A stretch of DNA of 64,000 nt from NCBI GenBank assembly GCA_963846475.1, contig CAWJVZ010000003.1:496001-560000 (forward strand), read 5' to 3'. The DNA is from DASWJZ01 sp963846475. Lineage in GTDB: Bacteria > Pseudomonadota > Alphaproteobacteria > Rhizobiales > Afifellaceae. Shown piece by piece: positions 1-8,645 of this stretch. Position numbers and translations under genes: made by a program. The notes below the pieces were generated by a model, which saw nothing but the letters and a program-made list of their open reading frames with translations, searched no databases and was not told where the DNA came from. Within the stretch, counting starts at the first letter, position 1. Every line of letters starts with the position of its first letter.

Positions 1-2
1 AA

Positions 3-2621
3 TTCGAGCCGGAGTATTTCCCGGCGGGCACCCCCGACCTGTTGTGGGAGCTGTCGGGCGCCAAGCTTTACGACCCGCGCTTCGACACGACGGTCGGCGG
101 ATCCGGCCCGCAGCGCTTCAACAACCCGGCGACGTGGGTGTTTTCGGAAAACCCCGCGGTCGGGCTCAATCACTACCGGCGCGGCTTTTTCCTGAACGGG
201 GTGCGCGTCTGCGGCATGGGCTGGCCGGCGGCGGACATCTCGACGGCGCACACGATCGCCGCCGCCAATATCTGCGACGAGACGGCGACGCTGGAGGCGG
301 GGGGGACAGAGCCGCGCTACCGCGTGTCGCTGGTCGTCAAGGACGACGTCGAGCATTGGCAGAACGTCCACGCCTTCCACCAGGCCATGGCCGGGTTTGA
401 AGCGGAGCGCGGCGGCATCACGGCGGCGATCGCCGGCGCGGCGCAGCTTCCGGCGCTGACGATCACCGACGACGATCTGGTCGTCGGCAAGCCGGTGCGG
501 GTGAGCTTCCAGACGCCGCGAGACCAGACCGCCAACGCGGTGACCGGCACCTATACGGAGCCGAAAGAGCAATGGGGCTCGACGCCTTACGAGTCGCTCT
601 ACACCCCGGCCTGGGAGGCGCAGGACGGCGACGAGAAGCTGCCGGTCGTCCTCGACCTGCCGATGGTCGCTTCGAAGACGCAGGCCGAGCGGATCCGCTC
701 GATCCGGGCGAACGAGACGCGGATGAAAGGCCGGGGCACGCTCCCGGTGCGCTTTTCGCGCCTGGCGGCGCAGGCCGGCGACGTAATCCGCTGGAACTCG
801 GCGCGCTACGGCGACCGGCGCTGGCAGCTCATGCGGCGCATCATCGGCGCCGACCACGTGCTCTATTGGGAGATCTCCGAGACCGCGGCCGCGGTCTATT
901 CGGCGGCGGGGCTGCCGCTGAAGTTTTACCGGCTGCCGCCGACACGGAACCTCCAGGATCTGCCGACGACGGTCGCTGGCTTCCTGGTGGCTGCCACGAC
1001 CGACGTCCAGGGCGGCGTGTCGGTCCCGTGCATCACGGCGACATGGACGGCGCCGGGCGACCGCCGGGTCAAGGCGGTGATCCTGGAATATCGGATGGTC
1101 GGCACGCTCGCGGCGACGCGGGTTCGCGACAATTCGCCGGAGGACGGGTCCTTCAAGATCCACAACGTCGTGCCGGGCCGCAATTACGAGGAGCGGGCGA
1201 CGATCGACACCGTGCCGGCGCGTTTCACGACGTGGACCGCCTGGACGCCGGCAACGGCGCCGTCGGCCAATCCCTACACGATCGACGTCGAGGCGGACCT
1301 GGCCGAAACGAACGCGGCGCTCGATCAAAGCGTCGTCAACGCCGCGGCGACGGCCAACGCCATCCGCGATTTCCAGCGGGAGCTGATGGAGCAGCTCGCC
1401 GCCGACGCGGCGGGCGAAGCGAGCATCGCGTGGCTGGCGCGCGAGGACGTGCGGGTCGAGCTCCGGGCCAATTACCGGGACGTCGACGCACGGCTGGTCA
1501 GCGAGCAAATTGTCCGGGCCTCGGAAACCTCGGCGCTCGCGGCCGACCTCCTGGCGCTGTCGGCAGAGGTCGCCGGGATCGACACGACGGCCGTGGCGAC
1601 CCTGTCGGCGCGGGTCGATGTGACGGAAGCCGAAATAGACGTGCACTCGGCGTCGATCCTGACGCTGGACAGCCGCATCAGCGGGGTCGAAGGCGTAAAC
1701 GACAGCCAGGCCAGCACGCTCGTATCGTACGGCACTCGCATCACCGCGGCGGAGGGGGTCAATACCAGCCAGGCGAGCGCGCTGGTTTCGCTCGACAGCC
1801 GCATGACCAGCGCGGAGGGCACGAACACCGCGCAGGCGTCGTCGATCTCCAGCCTGAATTCCAGCGTCACCAGCATCAACGGGACGCTCTCCTCGCACGC
1901 TTCGTCGCTGACCAGCCTCACGGCGAGCTACAACGACATTTCGGCGAACGCGCTGTTCTCGATCGCCGCGGCGGCGGATCAGACGGGCGCCAGCATCCGC
2001 ATCGCCTTTCGCATGCGGGTCAACACTGGATCGGCCTTCTTTGAGTCGGGTCTCTACGGGGAGATCGTCGGCGGGGTCAGCCGATGGATGGTGCTGGCCG
2101 ACAAGTTCATCATCGCCAGCGCGGTCGGCGGCACGGTCGCGGTGCCGTTCATGGTGACCGGCGGCGCCGTGCACATGCAGAACGTCAACATCAGCGGCTC
2201 GCTGGTGGTGACGGGGTCGATCGACACGCCGAAGCTCGCCGCCAACGCCGTCACCAACTATGTCTGGGTCACCCCTGCCGACAAGAATGTTGCAGACCCT
2301 GCCGGCGGCGGCCCGTCGTGGGGGCACGTTGCGGACCTGAACATCAATCCGCTCGGCAGACCGGTCAAGATCACGGTCTCCTTCACCGTCACGAACACGA
2401 CGACGAGCGCCTACGAGTGCCGCGTGCGTCGCGGGCTGCCGACGCCGCGGGACTTTGCGAGCGTCTCTATCCAGCAAGGCAATAACGTCAACGTGTTTGT
2501 TTCCGTGGTGGATGACGACCTCCTGACCGGCAGCCAGAACTACCGGGCGGAGCTGCTCCTCGACAGTGCCGACCGCGACCTGGAGGCAATCTTCATGGAC
2601 GCAACGGTGCTGAAGAAATGA
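3..2621 (+). CDS. Phage tail-tip / host-specificity protein (J-like), 5' end outside window
   Basis: The reading frame is already open at base 3, and the residues before the first possible start (TTG at 42) fit the protein, so the gene begins left of the window. The visible 872 residues show a J-like receptor-binding region, a fibronectin type III-like stretch (about nt 960-1260), a helical region with a repeated motif of about 22 residues built on GVN.SQAS (nt 1650-1920), and a DUF1983-like central tip domain (nt 1930-2260). Such proteins sit at the distal end of a siphovirus-type tail and contact the host receptor. The stop overlaps the next ATG by 4 bp. The family call is firm; receptor specificity cannot be read from the sequence. 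Confidence 0.85.
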   Translation, partial: FEPEYFPAGTPDLLWELSGAKLYDPRFDTTVGGSGPQRFNNPATWVFSENPAVGLNHYRRGFFLNGVRVCGMGWPAADISTAHTIAAANICDETATLEAGGTEPRYRVSLVVKDDVEHWQNVHAFHQAMAGFEAERGGITAAIAGAAQLPALTITDDDLVVGKPVRVSFQTPRDQTANAVTGTYTEPKEQWGSTPYESLYTPAWEAQDGDEKLPVVLDLPMVASKTQAERIRSIRANETRMKGRGTLPVRFSRLAAQAGDVIRWNSARYGDRRWQLMRRIIGADHVLYWEISETAAAVYSAAGLPLKFYRLPPTRNLQDLPTTVAGFLVAATTDVQGGVSVPCITATWTAPGDRRVKAVILEYRMVGTLAATRVRDNSPEDGSFKIHNVVPGRNYEERATIDTVPARFTTWTAWTPATAPSANPYTIDVEADLAETNAALDQSVVNAAATANAIRDFQRELMEQLAADAAGEASIAWLAREDVRVELRANYRDVDARLVSEQIVRASETSALAADLLALSAEVAGIDTTAVATLSARVDVTEAEIDVHSASILTLDSRISGVEGVNDSQASTLVSYGTRITAAEGVNTSQASALVSLDSRMTSAEGTNTAQASSISSLNSSVTSINGTLSSHASSLTSLTASYNDISANALFSIAAAADQTGASIRIAFRMRVNTGSAFFESGLYGEIVGGVSRWMVLADKFIIASAVGGTVAVPFMVTGGAVHMQNVNISGSLVVTGSIDTPKLAANAVTNYVWVTPADKNVADPAGGGPSWGHVADLNINPLGRPVKITVSFTVTNTTTSAYECRVRRGLPTPRDFASVSIQQGNNVNVFVSVVDDDLLTGSQNYRAELLLDSADRDLEAIFMDATVLKK

Positions 2622-3043
2622 GCCGAAAGTTTATTGTCCATGACCTGGCGACAGGCGAGATCGTCAGGCGCGGCGTGGCGGATGAGGACAACTGGGCGGA
2701 CCAGGCCCAGCCGGGACAGGGCATGCTGGAGAGCGATGCCGACCCTCGACACTTCCGAGTGGTCGAGGGAGAGATCGTCGAGCGGCCGGCGCTGGCGCTA
2801 AGTAAGACTGATATCGCAGCCGATGGCGCCGACGAGGCGGTTGCGGACGTGCCGGCCGGGACGCGTGTCTATGCCAGGCGCGGAACGGGCGCGAATGGCG
2901 ACCGCGGCTGGAGCGAGCATTTTGCCGGCGAGACGGAGGGCGAGCCCTTCGTGTTCACGGCGATCGAGCCGGGCGCTTACCGGATCCGCCTGGTGCCGGC
3001 GTTCCCCTGGCAGGTGCTAGACGTCGAGGTCGTCGCGACATGA
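2618..3043 (+). CDS. Phage tail-region hypothetical protein
   Basis: The gene encodes 141 residues. It starts with an ATG that overlaps the stop of the tail-tip gene (ATGA) and ends with a TGA overlapping the next ATG, so the three genes are translationally coupled. The N-terminal half is acidic and mentions VHDLATGEIVRRG, a pattern common in small proteins encoded after tail-tip genes. The C-terminal half is rich in small and beta-prone residues. I recognise no catalytic motif. A role in tail-tip or fibre assembly is inferred only from position. Confidence 0.7.
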   Translation: MSRKFIVHDLATGEIVRRGVADEDNWADQAQPGQGMLESDADPRHFRVVEGEIVERPALALSKTDIAADGADEAVADVPAGTRVYARRGTGANGDRGWSEHFAGETEGEPFVFTAIEPGAYRIRLVPAFPWQVLDVEVVAT

Positions 3044-3432
3044 AGGTCGTCGCAGGGCGGACGCTCGATGCGATCAAGGCCGAGCTTTTGGCCGACGTCG
3101 ACCGGCAGGCCGAGGCCGTGCGGCTCCGCTACATCACGGCGGGCTCCGGCCAGGCGCTGACATATCAGCAGAAAGCCGCGGAGGCGGCGGCGTTCGCGGC
3201 AGAACCGGCGATCGATCCGGAGCTGGTGCCCCACATCATGGCGGAGGTGGGGATCACGGCCGAGACGCCGGAGGAGGTCGCCGCGATCATCCTCGGCCGC
3301 CGCGCCGACCTGCAGCTCCTGTCGGCCACGATCGAGCATTTCCGGCTGGCCGCCAAGCAGGCGATCGCCGCCGCCGAGAGCCTGGCCGACGCGGCCTATT
3401 ACGCAAAGGTCGACTGGTCGCTGATCGGCTGA
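3040..3432 (+). CDS. Phage tail-region hypothetical protein, alanine-rich and helical
   Basis: This 130-residue protein is mostly predicted helix: an N-terminal segment with IKAELLADVDRQAEAVRLRY, a middle YQQKAAEAAAFAAE stretch and a long C-terminal amphipathic helix. Proteins of this look follow tail-fibre genes in many alphaproteobacterial prophages and may act as fibre-assembly chaperones; that role is inference. It overlaps the preceding gene by 4 bp and is followed directly by a terminator, so it closes a transcription unit with the tail-tip gene. The sequence gives no signal peptide or membrane segment. Confidence 0.7.
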   Translation: MKVVAGRTLDAIKAELLADVDRQAEAVRLRYITAGSGQALTYQQKAAEAAAFAAEPAIDPELVPHIMAEVGITAETPEEVAAIILGRRADLQLLSATIEHFRLAAKQAIAAAESLADAAYYAKVDWSLIG

Positions 3433-3455
3433 GAGCGCCGGCCGTGGACTGCAAT

Positions 3456-3484
3456 GGGGGTCGCCGCGGCGGCCCTTTTTCTTT
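3456..3484 (+). terminator. Rho-independent terminator after the tail-tip operon
   Basis: A GC-rich stem formed by GGGTCGCC and GGCGGCCC (one G-U pair, tiny loop) runs straight into TTTTTCTTT. It lies 24 bases after the stop at 3432 and just before the tail fibre start, so it separates the tail-tip operon from the fibre gene. Confidence 0.7.
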
Positions 3485-3494
3485 GGGGTGACGC

Positions 3495-5024
3495 ATGAGC
3501 TACTACAAGGCCGGGACGATCAACGTCGCCAACGGCTCGGCGACTGTCGCTGGCTTCGGCACGCTGTTTCTCGCCTACGTGAAGGTCGGCGATACGCTGA
3601 ACCAAGGCGGCTCATCGGGTGTGGTCAAGACCGTCAACACCGACGCTGCGCTGACGCTGGAGAATCCCTGGGGTGGCGCGACGGTCAGCGGCACGGCCAG
3701 CTATACGATCAACCACACCGGCAGCGGCTGGCATTCGACCGTCACGTTCAACGAGCGCATCAACACGCTGCTGACCAGCTTCGAGGCGCATCCGAGCGCG
3801 ACCAACAACCCGCATGCCGTCACGCTGCTGCAGGCGATCGTTGCGCAGGGGCTGACGCCGGCAGTGGACCGGGTGGCCTATCTCTCCAGCGCCTCGGCCA
3901 TGGCGCTGATGGCCTTCACGCCCTATGCGAGGACGCTGGCCGACGACGTCGACGCCGCCGCGGCACGCGCGACGCTCCTCCTCGGCACGGCGGCGGTGCT
4001 CAACACCGGCACGACGGGCGGAACGATCCCGCGGAACGACACGGCGAACGTCTTTTCGCAGCCGCTGACCGTTCAGACGGGTGCGCTTAAGCCGCTCAGC
4101 CTCGAAAGCACGTCGGCGTCCGGGAACTTCGCGCCGGAATTCGAGCTCTATCACAATTATTCAGGCGGCACTGCGTCGCCGATCGGCATGATGTCCATCG
4201 CCGGCCCGAACAGCGCCGGCACGAAAACGACCTATGTGCAGTGGTTTGCGTCGAGCCAGGTCACCACGGCGGGGGCTGAAGACGCCCGTATGTGGTATCA
4301 AACGCGTCGCGGCGGCGTCCACGCGGCGCGCTTCTATGTTGGGGCCGGCCTCTACACGCCCAGCGCCGGCGGCGGCGACAAGGGCACCGACACGATCAAT
4401 GCCGGCGGCGTCTACGACGACAACGTTCTGCTGACCTGCATGGCGCTCGAATTCCTGGAGACCGGCACCGTCGACACTGCCGAGTGGGACGACAGGGTCC
4501 CCGACCGCGTGACGGAGGAATTCGTCGAGCGCGTGCCCGTCATGGTGGACGTGCCGGTCGAGGGCGAGCGGCTGGAGCGGAAGGCCGATCGCTACGTCGT
4601 GGTCAAGGAAACCCGGATCGAGCAGCGGCAGAAGATGCAGCTGGTGCCGGTGAAGCACGCCAACGGCAAGCCGGTTCGGAAGCCCAACGCCGCCGGCGAG
4701 CTCGCCGACGTCATGGTCGAGGAGCCGGTTTTCGAGGAGGTGCGGCATCCGGCCAAGATCGAGAAGCGCCGGCACGAGCTGGCGCACCGCTTCAAAGCGA
4801 TGGTCGAGGACGGCTTCGATCCGCGCGACCCGAAGGCCTACATTGCCAAGATGCGCGCCGACCGCGCCCTGCCCGGAATGCCGACGATCGCCGACTGGCG
4901 GCACAACGAGCTGAACCTTGGCGAGATCCACAACCGCCTCTGGCTGGCGACGGAGATGCTGGCGCTCGCGTTCGTCGGCCTGGAGGAGCGCGTGACCGCG
5001 CTCGAGGCGCGCGCGGCGGCCTGA
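3495..5024 (+). CDS. Phage tail fibre protein
   Basis: This 509-residue protein starts with ATG 15 bases after the upstream terminator tail, preceded by a GGGGTGA ribosome-binding region. The first 110 residues (YYKAGTINVANGSATVAGFGT...) match the N-terminal tail-attachment region common to siphophage and myophage fibres. The centre (about 110-310) is rich in G, T and S, as in beta-helical fibres. Residues about 330-500 are charged and coiled, including repeated V-E-E-P-V type motifs, and end in LEERVTALEARAAA, a trimerisation-like coiled coil. It probably binds the cell surface. No S74 chaperone catalytic motif is evident. A strong terminator follows. Confidence 0.75.
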   Translation: MSYYKAGTINVANGSATVAGFGTLFLAYVKVGDTLNQGGSSGVVKTVNTDAALTLENPWGGATVSGTASYTINHTGSGWHSTVTFNERINTLLTSFEAHPSATNNPHAVTLLQAIVAQGLTPAVDRVAYLSSASAMALMAFTPYARTLADDVDAAAARATLLLGTAAVLNTGTTGGTIPRNDTANVFSQPLTVQTGALKPLSLESTSASGNFAPEFELYHNYSGGTASPIGMMSIAGPNSAGTKTTYVQWFASSQVTTAGAEDARMWYQTRRGGVHAARFYVGAGLYTPSAGGGDKGTDTINAGGVYDDNVLLTCMALEFLETGTVDTAEWDDRVPDRVTEEFVERVPVMVDVPVEGERLERKADRYVVVKETRIEQRQKMQLVPVKHANGKPVRKPNAAGELADVMVEEPVFEEVRHPAKIEKRRHELAHRFKAMVEDGFDPRDPKAYIAKMRADRALPGMPTIADWRHNELNLGEIHNRLWLATEMLALAFVGLEERVTALEARAAA

Positions 5025-5056
5025 CCCGACACGACTTTTAGGCGGATGTGCACGCG

Positions 5057-5078
5057 GGCGGCTTCGGGCCGCCTTTTT
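5057..5078 (+). terminator. Rho-independent terminator after the tail fibre gene
   Basis: A perfect 6-bp stem, GGCGGC pairing with GCCGCC around a TTCGG loop, is followed by TTTTT. It lies 33 bases after the fibre stop and 30 bases before the amidase start. Confidence 0.8.
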
Positions 5079-5107
5079 CATATCTAGCAAAAAGAGGGAA
5101 AGTATCG

Positions 5108-5575
5108 ATGCGCCCCATCAGCATGCTGGTCTGGCATTGCACTGCCACGCCCGAAGGCAAGGAATTCACGCGCGAAGCGATCGACAAGATGCATCGCGCC
5201 CGCGGCTTCAACAAGATCGGCTATCACAAGCTGATCCATCTCGACGGCCGCGTTTCCGAGGGCCGGCCGGAGAGCGAAGTCGGCGCCCATGTGCAGGGGC
5301 ACAATACGGGCTCGATCGGCTATTCCTATGTTGGCGGCGTGCTGGCGGACGGCAAGACCGCCAAGGACACGCGGACGCCGGCGCAGAAGGCCACCATGGC
5401 CCGCCTGACCCGCGAGGCCATCGCCAAATACCGGCTGAAGAAGGTGGTGGGGCACCGCGACCTGTCTCCGGACAAGGACGGCAACGGCATCGTCGAGCCG
5501 CAGGAATGGGTGAAGATCTGCCCGTGCTTCGACGTGAGGGCCTGGCTGAAGGCCGAAGGCATCAAGGTCGGCTGA
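5108..5575 (+). CDS. Phage endolysin, N-acetylmuramoyl-L-alanine amidase (T7 lysozyme type)
   Basis: This 155-residue enzyme cuts the bond between muramic acid and L-alanine in peptidoglycan at the end of infection. It is a single amidase_2/PGRP domain of the length usual for T7 lysozyme. Likely zinc ligands are H10 in LVWHCTA, H116 in VVGHRDLSP and a cysteine of KICPC (138 or 140). The start is ATG 5108 because an AGAGGGAA ribosome-binding site lies 8 bases upstream; an in-frame upstream ATG falls in the terminator. There is no signal peptide, so it depends on the holin encoded downstream. It overlaps the spanin gene by one base. Confidence 0.9.
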   Translation: MRPISMLVWHCTATPEGKEFTREAIDKMHRARGFNKIGYHKLIHLDGRVSEGRPESEVGAHVQGHNTGSIGYSYVGGVLADGKTAKDTRTPAQKATMARLTREAIAKYRLKKVVGHRDLSPDKDGNGIVEPQEWVKICPCFDVRAWLKAEGIKVG

Positions 5576-5979
5576 TGCTGACCTGGCTCGCCAAGAAGGC
5601 GCTCGGGTTCCTGCTGCCCGGGCCAGGCGCGTTAGTTGCCGTGGCGATCGCAGCGGCCGCGGCCGCCGCCGTGGCGGGCCCGGCCGGGCATTGGCTGGGA
5701 AAGCGCGAAGGGAAGGCGGCCGCGGAGACCGCCTTTCAGCTGGCGGCGCAGGACGCCGAAATTCAGGAAATCAAGCGGCAGCGGCGGGAAGCCGAGGCGG
5801 TTGCGGAGGGCGTGCGCCAGCGCGCCATCGCCAATGCCGAGCTCGTCGGGCCGATGCAGGAGAGAATCGATGCGCTTGAACGCCAGGCGGAGGGCGATCC
5901 CGGTCGCAGCCGTGTCACTGACGCTGATGCTCGGGGGCTGTCCCGGGCATGGGGCCTCATCGACGAAGGGGCGGATTGA
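5575..5979 (+). CDS. Phage inner-membrane spanin (Rz-like)
   Basis: This 134-residue protein has the layout of an i-spanin: a short cytoplasmic N-terminus, one membrane helix (about residues 9-33, very rich in A and V), then a periplasmic helical coil (QDAEIQEIKRQRREAEAVAEGVRQ...). It starts in the TGATG junction with the amidase stop. A second reading frame inside its 3' third encodes a lipoprotein with a lipobox, which is the classic Rz/Rz1 arrangement and strongly supports the call. Together they would bridge inner and outer membranes and complete lysis of a Gram-negative host. Confidence 0.75.
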   Translation: MLTWLAKKALGFLLPGPGALVAVAIAAAAAAAVAGPAGHWLGKREGKAAAETAFQLAAQDAEIQEIKRQRREAEAVAEGVRQRAIANAELVGPMQERIDALERQAEGDPGRSRVTDADARGLSRAWGLIDEGAD

Positions 5980-6172
5980 CGCCGGGATCGCCATTCCGCC
6001 GCTGACGGCAGAGCAGCGAAAGCCATGCCCGCTGCCGGAGGCGAGGGTCGGCGAGACCTATCACGGCCTCGCCGCGCGGCTCGGCGGCGAGCTGATCGAA
6101 TGCAGGCTCGCCAAGGCCGACCTGGTCGCAACCCATGACGACGTGCGGATCCGCTTCGGGCGCTCCCCATGA
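5870..6172 (+). CDS. Phage outer-membrane spanin lipoprotein (Rz1-like), nested in the Rz-like gene
   Basis: The 100-residue product is read in a different frame from the i-spanin gene; the first 110 bases are nested inside it and the rest extends beyond its stop. Residues 1-24 form a signal peptide with a basic start (RLNARRR), a hydrophobic core and the lipobox LGGC with C24 as the lipidated cysteine. The mature part is proline-containing and includes cysteines in RKPCPLP and LIECRL. This is larger than lambda Rz1 (60 aa) but within the range of embedded or overlapping o-spanins. Its stop overlaps the holin ATG (ATGA). Confidence 0.75.
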   Translation: MRLNARRRAIPVAAVSLTLMLGGCPGHGASSTKGRIDAGIAIPPLTAEQRKPCPLPEARVGETYHGLAARLGGELIECRLAKADLVATHDDVRIRFGRSP

Positions 6173-6579
6173 CAATCCACTTTCCCCGGGAGCTTTCGAT
6201 GCCGGATCCGTTGAACGTGATCGGCCTGCAGACGTCCTATGTGGCGGCAGGCCTCGCCGGCGGCGGCGTGCGCGCTTTGCTTCGGCCATCGGGCCAGCGC
6301 GTCAAGACGATGCTGACGGCGGTCGCCGGCGGCCCGATCGCTGCCTATCTGACGCCGGGGATCATCGCGCTCGGCGGCCACTTTGGCTATTGGCCGGCCG
6401 ACGCTGAAACGGCGCAGCAGCTGGCCCTTTCGGTCGGCTTCTCCGTCGGCCTCGCCGGGATGACGGTGTGCGAGACCATCATCAACGCGGTGCAGCGCTG
6501 GAGCCGCAACCCGACGCTGCCGCCCCGGCCGGGCGCGGCGATCGCCACGGCGCCGCAGCCCAAGGATTCTGTGGAATGA
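6169..6579 (+). CDS. Phage holin, small multi-pass membrane protein
   Basis: The product (136 residues from ATG 6169, or 126 from the internal ATG at 6199, which has GGGAGC upstream) has two to three hydrophobic segments: about residues 21-40, 46-72 and 84-104, with a short polar C-terminus rich in P and A. It lies between the spanins and the Gam-like gene, directly after the endolysin, where holins are normally found. Holins form membrane lesions that release the endolysin. The family is not recognisable by a sequence motif, so the call rests on topology and context. Confidence 0.65.
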   Translation: MTIHFPRELSMPDPLNVIGLQTSYVAAGLAGGGVRALLRPSGQRVKTMLTAVAGGPIAAYLTPGIIALGGHFGYWPADAETAQQLALSVGFSVGLAGMTVCETIINAVQRWSRNPTLPPRPGAAIATAPQPKDSVE

Positions 6580-7097
6580 GCGAGACGGGAGCGGCGGCGG
6601 CGCTCGTCGACGACGCGGCCTGCGCCGCGGCGATCGCGCGGCTCGGCGAGCTCGAGCGCGAGCTCGACAAGATCGCCACGCTCAAGGCGCGCCTGGTCGC
6701 CCGGGCCGCGGCCAAGGCGGAGATCCGGGCAAAACCTTTCGCCGACGAGGCGGCGGCACTCACGGCCGACGTCGAGGCTTATTGCCGAGAGCATCGGGAG
6801 CGGCTGACCGGCGGCAAATCGAAGACGTGCAAATTTGCAACCGGCGAGGCGAGCTGGCGGAAGGGCAAGGACGGCGTCGACGTCGATCCGAGCATGGCGG
6901 CCGCGGTACTGGAGAAGCTGAAGCGGCTGCAGGGCGGTTTCGTCCGCGTCGTCTACTCGATCGATGCGGCGGCCGTGCTGAAGGCGCTTACGGCCGACCA
7001 GCCTTCCCCGGTGAAGCGCATGCGCGGCATCACGCTTCGGAAGGGCGCCGAGAGCTTTGCGATCAAGCCGATCGGCGCGGAGCTGCGGACGCGGTAG
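6576..7097 (+). CDS. Mu Gam-like host-nuclease inhibitor / DNA-end-binding protein
   Basis: The 173-residue product resembles phage Mu Gam: a helical N-terminal half (residues 20-75, ELERELDKIATLKARLVARAAAK), the KSKTCKFATGEASWRKGKDGV region, then a C-terminal part ending KGAESFAIKPIGAEL. Gam proteins bind double-strand ends as Ku-like dimers and shield them from host exonuclease. The ATG at 6576 overlaps the holin stop. Gam is usually an early gene, so its place at the end of the lysis module is unusual; it may have moved as a mobile phage gene. Confidence 0.75.
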   Translation: MSETGAAAALVDDAACAAAIARLGELERELDKIATLKARLVARAAAKAEIRAKPFADEAAALTADVEAYCREHRERLTGGKSKTCKFATGEASWRKGKDGVDVDPSMAAAVLEKLKRLQGGFVRVVYSIDAAAVLKALTADQPSPVKRMRGITLRKGAESFAIKPIGAELRTR

Positions 7098-7172
7098 TCC
7101 AGTCTCCGCACCTTTAGTTGTAGGACGGGATGCCGGCGGGGGTTAAGTTGCGATCCCCGCGCCGGAGGCAAC

Positions 7173-8264
7173 ATGTCCCTCCTGAAGAAGCTATGGCGGC
7201 TTTCGCCTGGAGACAGCGAGCGCGGCCCATCGGCGGTGAAGCCGTTGGCCGAGATTGCCACAGCCTGGGGCCCCGAAGAGCCGCCATTCGAGCACCCGGA
7301 GAGTTGTGTCGCTGTGGGCAGCACCTTCTCGCCAAAAACGGTGAAAGCATACCGTGCCTTTACCGGCCGGATCGACGTGCTGCAGCCGATGAGGATCGGT
7401 GTATTTCCGGACGGTGTCATCTATGGAACCGGCTTTGTCGTGTCCTCGCGCGAGGCGATCGTGCGGGAATCGCTGTTCCTCGAGCGCGACTACAGAAAAG
7501 CGCTTCGGCTAAGCTTGAATACAAGAGGCAGGTATCGTGGCCCGCTGTTTGTCGCCGGCAACTCACGCGGGGCGTTCTATCACTGGATGGCGCAGGTCGT
7601 GCCGGCCCTCGTGCATGCCGAACGCCTGCGGATCTCCTTCGCCTATGCAGTCCCGAAAATGAAACCCTGGATGCGGCGCAGCTTCGAGCTGGTTGCCGAT
7701 CCCGGCCGCGACGTGGTGGAGATCCCGCGCGACCGTGCCGTAAGAGCCGACCGCATCGCGTATGCCACGACATTGTCGGCCTCCAGCTTCGTCCCGCTGG
7801 CGGTCCGGGGCCGCGCTGCCGAGATCCTGAAGGGCAAGCTGGGGCTGGCCAGCAAGACGCCGCACCGGAAGCTCTACATATCGCGGAGCGACGTCCGGCG
7901 ACGCCCGCTGCTGAATCAGGCGGAGCTCGACCGGTTTTTCGCCGCCGCCGGCTTCGAGGTCGCCACTCCCGGAAGGATGGCGCTCGACGACCAGATCCGG
8001 ATGTTCCACGAAGCCGCCCTCGTCGTCGGGCCGCACGGCGGCGGGCTCACCAACGTGATGTTTTGCCAGGCGGGAGCAGCGGTCTATGAGCTGCTGCAGA
8101 TCGATTACCCAAACCCATGCATGGCCACATTGTGCCGCGCCAACGGCACACGCTATTTCTGTGACTTTTTTCCGTCGACGGATGGCCGCGGCAAAAGAAC
8201 GGCGGGTTGGACCGCCGACCTGCGGGCGATCGAAGAGACGTTGACGCGCTTCGAACTGCTCTAA
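7173..8264 (+). CDS. Glycosyltransferase family 61 protein (DUF563)
   Basis: The product is 363 residues. The C-terminal half carries GT61 hallmarks: KLYISRSDVRRRPLLN (about 231-246) and VVGPHGGGLTNVMFC (about 286-300), which belongs to the nucleotide-sugar-binding core. No signal peptide or membrane helix is seen, so it should act in the cytoplasm. Its substrate cannot be predicted. It stands alone between the Gam-like gene and small phage genes, 75 bases after the previous stop, which fits a moron altering host surface polysaccharide, for example to block superinfection. Host-derived cargo is an inference; the family call is strong. Confidence 0.8.
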   Translation: MSLLKKLWRLSPGDSERGPSAVKPLAEIATAWGPEEPPFEHPESCVAVGSTFSPKTVKAYRAFTGRIDVLQPMRIGVFPDGVIYGTGFVVSSREAIVRESLFLERDYRKALRLSLNTRGRYRGPLFVAGNSRGAFYHWMAQVVPALVHAERLRISFAYAVPKMKPWMRRSFELVADPGRDVVEIPRDRAVRADRIAYATTLSASSFVPLAVRGRAAEILKGKLGLASKTPHRKLYISRSDVRRRPLLNQAELDRFFAAAGFEVATPGRMALDDQIRMFHEAALVVGPHGGGLTNVMFCQAGAAVYELLQIDYPNPCMATLCRANGTRYFCDFFPSTDGRGKRTAGWTADLRAIEETLTRFELL

Positions 8265-8339
8265 GCGTTCGCACGTTTCACTTGGAACGGAGCGTGAACA
8301 TGTGCTTTGTTCCCAATTCGGCGTCGCGGGGGAGGGGGC

Positions 8340-8645
8340 ATGCACCGGCCGATCGAGAACCTGGCCTTCGCCGTCGAGGAATGGACCGACGACGACCAGC
8401 ACGTCGCGGAGGTGCTCGGCCGGCTCGTCAACATCAAGATGGCCGCCGCGGCGTTCCGCGAGGGCGTGAAGAGCCGGCCCGGCCGCACCGTGCTGCTTCG
8501 CCACGGAACCCGCGTCGTCCGCGACAGCCGCCGGCCGGAGGACCTAGAGGAGCCGCAAGCTGCGGCTGACCAGGCGCGCGCGCGCGCCGACATCCGTGCG
8601 GTCGAGCAGCCTGACCAGGCCGGGCGCCTGCGGCAGCCAGGTTAG
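8340..8645 (+). CDS. Small phage hypothetical protein
   Basis: The product is 101 residues, starting at ATG 8340 after a GGGGGAGGGGG ribosome-binding run. The first 65 residues (ENLAFAVEEWTDDDQHVAEVLGRLVNIKMAAAAFREGVK) look like a folded helical domain; the end is rich in R, A, D and Q. Its last 102 bases overlap a convergent gene on the other strand, so either the true protein is shorter or the two messages are antisense to each other at their 3' ends. The function is unknown. Confidence 0.5.
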   Translation: MHRPIENLAFAVEEWTDDDQHVAEVLGRLVNIKMAAAAFREGVKSRPGRTVLLRHGTRVVRDSRRPEDLEEPQAAADQARARADIRAVEQPDQAGRLRQPG

